DNA from: Pempheris klunzingeri
Lineage: Eukaryota; Chordata; Actinopteri; Acropomatiformes; Pempheridae
Reading direction: 5' to 3'
DNA length: 64,000 nt
Assembly (NCBI RefSeq): GCF_042242105.1
Contig: NC_092028.1
Location: 10,897,338 to 10,961,337 of the forward strand
Both the position numbers and the translations under genes were made by a program. The notes beneath the pieces are model-generated. The model searched no databases. It saw nothing but the letters and a program-made list of their open reading frames with translations, and was not told the DNA's origin. Below, one piece after another: positions 61,721 to 64,000 of the stretch (within the stretch, counting starts at the first letter, position 1; each line of letters opens with the position of its first letter).

Positions 61721-62699
61721 TTAACAGATCTTGAAGGAAGTCAGTTTCAAGTCTCCTGCGATTTTGATGTAGCTGATGACGTCTATGCCGTTACGGTTGG
61801 GAAACTGGATTTCCTGTCCATCAGGAAGCTCCACTTCAAACTGGTCACCGGCCAGCTTCAACACAATCTAACACAGGAAAGGTACTTATGGTAAAACCTT
61901 TCTCATCTTTAGGAGACAATCTCTGAGACAGATATTTCAAAAGTAAACTAAACTAAATATCTCAAAGGTAAGAGAGGAAATATACTTCTTGTGATTCATG
62001 TGAAATCCTGGTTACATCATCCACAACTTTTTTCCCCACAAAATACACACATCTCCACTTCCTTTTAGTCGGATCCCCTCACCTTGACTTCTGTGCCCCT
62101 CTCTAAGGGGTTGTGTATTTCCCGTTTCTCATCGCCCCAACACCCGGCAATCTTTGAGTTGCAAACGAGAACAGATCCATCGGTGTCATCATGGAAACGG
62201 GGGTTAAAGTGCAGAGCCACGTCATCTGCACCACAGCCGAGGTCGATCTGGAATCTGAGAAGTCACAATAAATGTATGGGCGTCTTATTATCCAGATGTG
62301 TTGCAGAGCTTAGAGTTTTTATAAAAATATTGTTTTCTAGATTTTTACATGGATACCATAATATTATTTTATTCATTTAAGAAGCTAATATAAGATTCAT
62401 TTACCTCTCAGCATCGCGCAGAATTTCCCCCTTTATTTTCAGCTGGTCCCCAGCTTTCAGATACACATTCTTCAATTCAAGTTGCTGAGAAACACAATTG
62501 TACAGTTCAAGTTTTAAACAATTCAATCAAAAAATGAGAGCATTGATTAGCTGACTTTGTCCTAATGGTAGCAGATATAGAAGCAAATATTGATTCCCGT
62601 CAGGTATTTTTATGACAATTTACAGGGGACAAATCCATACTCTGTTCATGTAGAGTGAAACAAAAGCAGAAACAAAGCAGATGAACTTACCATGCTCAT
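61721..62699 (-). CDS. lgals2: Prototype galectin (galectin-2/galectin-1-like)
   Basis: Galectins are small beta-galactoside-binding lectins, made in the cytosol, exported without a signal peptide, and usually dimeric. Exons in transcript order 62699-62691, 62484-62405, 62254-62083 and 61867-61721 total 408 nt: 135 aa plus stop, the normal prototype length, in the typical four-exon layout. All seven sugar-contact residues are present: His45, Asn47 and Arg49 in HFNPRF, Asn62 in VCNSK, Trp69, Glu72 and Arg74 in WGDEKR. The short first coding exon is ATG AGC ATG before its donor; there is no signal peptide. Position next to cdc42ep1 (apart from the GVIN pair) points to the LGALS2 slot, but teleost galectin-1 and -2 paralogues are hard to tell apart by eye. 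Confidence 0.9.
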
Positions 62700-62817
62700 T
62701 TTGGCTGCTGGCGTTGGTTAACAGTCCTAATAGAAGTTATAAGAAGACGGCACACGGGCACAGGCCTCTGTCATGGAAGACAAAAATCAAGTGGCGTGAC
62801 TGTGAAGTCTCACTTCA

Positions 62818-62823
62818 TTTATA
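62818..62823 (-). promoter_or_regulatory. Galectin TATA box
   Basis: Minus-strand TTATAAATGAAG lies about 120 bp upstream of the galectin start codon. A TSS near 62790 would leave a leader of about 90 nt in the same exon as the first three codons. Confidence 0.5.
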
Positions 62824-62829
62824 ACATAA

Positions 62830-64000
62830 AGCACAAAAGATTCACTGAAAGGACTTTTATCAGTTACGCTGTGGCTCATTCATCATCATGACAGTCGAGT
62901 ATTCAATGCAGATGCACGCCTCTATTTAATCAGCGCTGTTGAACTCATGTTGCAAATAAGATGAATTGCTCCCTTGATCAAGAGACAAGTTGTGAGTAAC
63001 AGCTGCCTCAATGGCACTGTGAAGGTTTGAAACATCCCCAGATATCTCTAGACTGGCAGCCAGTGAGTAGACTGAGGAAGGTCTGCAGATACGACTGAGT
63101 ACACTGGAGGAAGAACATCACCTGAGAGAATACTGTAACCAGTATTCAACCAGTCTATTAATACTAGGACGAAAAGAACATTAACATGTTTGATTTGTAT
63201 GTTTGATCATTAGAATTTAAACATAAGTATTTAATAATTAATTATGTTTTTTTTTAGGATTGATTCATTAACCGTGTGTGTGAGTTTGCTCGATGTCATT
63301 TTCAGTGACTGAACAATAGAAAATTCAAGGAGGATCTACTGTAACGTTTTTGTGGGACCAAATTTATTCTTATATCATTTAAATAGAATATGGTAACTTT
63401 GAGATTTACCTTTGGTTTTAAGGTTAATCAAGACTTATTCAGGTAATTAATGACTCAACATTAAATTAAAGTGGAAAACTGTCAACAAACAGTTCAGATG
63501 AAAACTGGAGGTTATTTAGTTACATCTAAAGATGACACAGGTCATAAATGTGTGATCAATCCTGCTGTCTTCATTACTGACAAGACTCCTCGCTTCAAAC
63601 TTTAGTGTTGATCCAAGAAGCTTTCTGATAAATTCACAGGGCATTGTGCCTTTGGGTCAGTTATCGGCTGATTAGTGATAATCTGTAAATTACAAGACAA
63701 GGCTGTGATACAGAGTCTTCACTGTCATCCAGTAGTCAAAGTCCAGGATGCCACATATTAAATTTGTAAATTCATAAATTGATCCTTTGGGCGACGATTG
63801 GCCTTTAGAGAGCTATCATGTCTGTTGGATTACTTCTACAGTTTGGAGACTTTATTTTGAAAGTATTTACCGGAAGTCTTTGTATGCTGTCGTGTCTGCA
63901 ATAAAACCTTAATAGTGAGGGGTTACGTGAACATTTGAGGCAACTGAAAGCAGCCGAGGTTATCGATGAACTCTTATTTACTGTGTTAATGTTATTTAAG
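62830..64000. other. Right-edge intergenic region with an ETS motif
   Basis: No coding exon is seen. ACCGGAAGT at 63869-63877 is a consensus ETS/GABP site typical of CpG-type housekeeping promoters, so the 5' end of the next gene may lie at the right edge. This is a suggestion from one motif only. Confidence 0.3.

Noticed and set aside
1-64000. CRISPR arrays, bacterial operons or prophage-like systems
   Set aside because: The sequence is plainly vertebrate nuclear DNA with spliced genes; the only regular arrays are microsatellites and the 60826-61063 repeat, which lacks spacers.
1-64000. tRNA, rRNA or known small RNA genes
   Set aside because: I could not find a convincing cloverleaf or recognisable rRNA/snRNA sequence; only weak SINE-like A-box similarity near 28745.

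Overview
The window is nuclear DNA of a ray-finned (teleost) fish. It has intron-rich vertebrate genes with GT-AG splice sites, CA/GT microsatellites, fish-type LINE/SINE tails and a TA-flanked inverted-repeat transposon. All exon boundaries below were read by eye from splice signals and reading-frame phase; no alignment or transcript was available.

Layout. (1) 83-7160, minus strand: the 5' half of tnrc6b, a GW182 scaffold of miRNA silencing, with its promoter; the gene runs off the left edge. (2) About 7795-19700, minus: card10 (CARMA3), for which a complete 24-exon model gives 1031 codons with no break. (3) 19.8-27.5 kb: non-coding sequence with a decayed LINE. (4) 27.6-38.6 kb, plus: cdc42ep1, with probable non-coding leader exons and two coding exons (367 aa). 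(5) 39.9-60.7 kb, plus: two tandem very large interferon-inducible GTPase (GVIN/VLIG) genes, each with an intact giant 3' exon of about 4.9 kb. (6) 61.5-62.8 kb, minus: a 135-aa prototype galectin. From established knowledge, CARD10, CDC42EP1 and LGALS2 are neighbours on human chromosome 22, so the fish segment keeps that block, with the GVIN pair lying between cdc42ep1 and the galectin.

The most unusual part is the second GVIN gene. Phase-consistent splicing gives a ten-exon, 2001-aa protein. It begins with short acidic linker exons, then a 594-nt symmetric (phase 1-1) exon encoding a GIMAP/AIG1-like domain that has lost its P-loop, then more copies of the linker exon pair, then the GVIN body with an intact P-loop. 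The first GVIN gene has the same body, but its front end is decayed: one linker exon has an in-frame stop, another has lost its donor, and no AIG1-like exon was found. The two giant exons are a mosaic of near-identical blocks and sharply divergent islands, as expected from gene conversion. Upstream of the second gene are a GAS site, an ISRE-like site and a TATA box, in keeping with an interferon-induced gene.

Other points of note are a 33-34 bp perfect hairpin in the cdc42ep1 intron, a 52-bp perfect inverted repeat beside a 20-nt periodic array before the galectin, and an in-frame stop just before the tnrc6b start codon.
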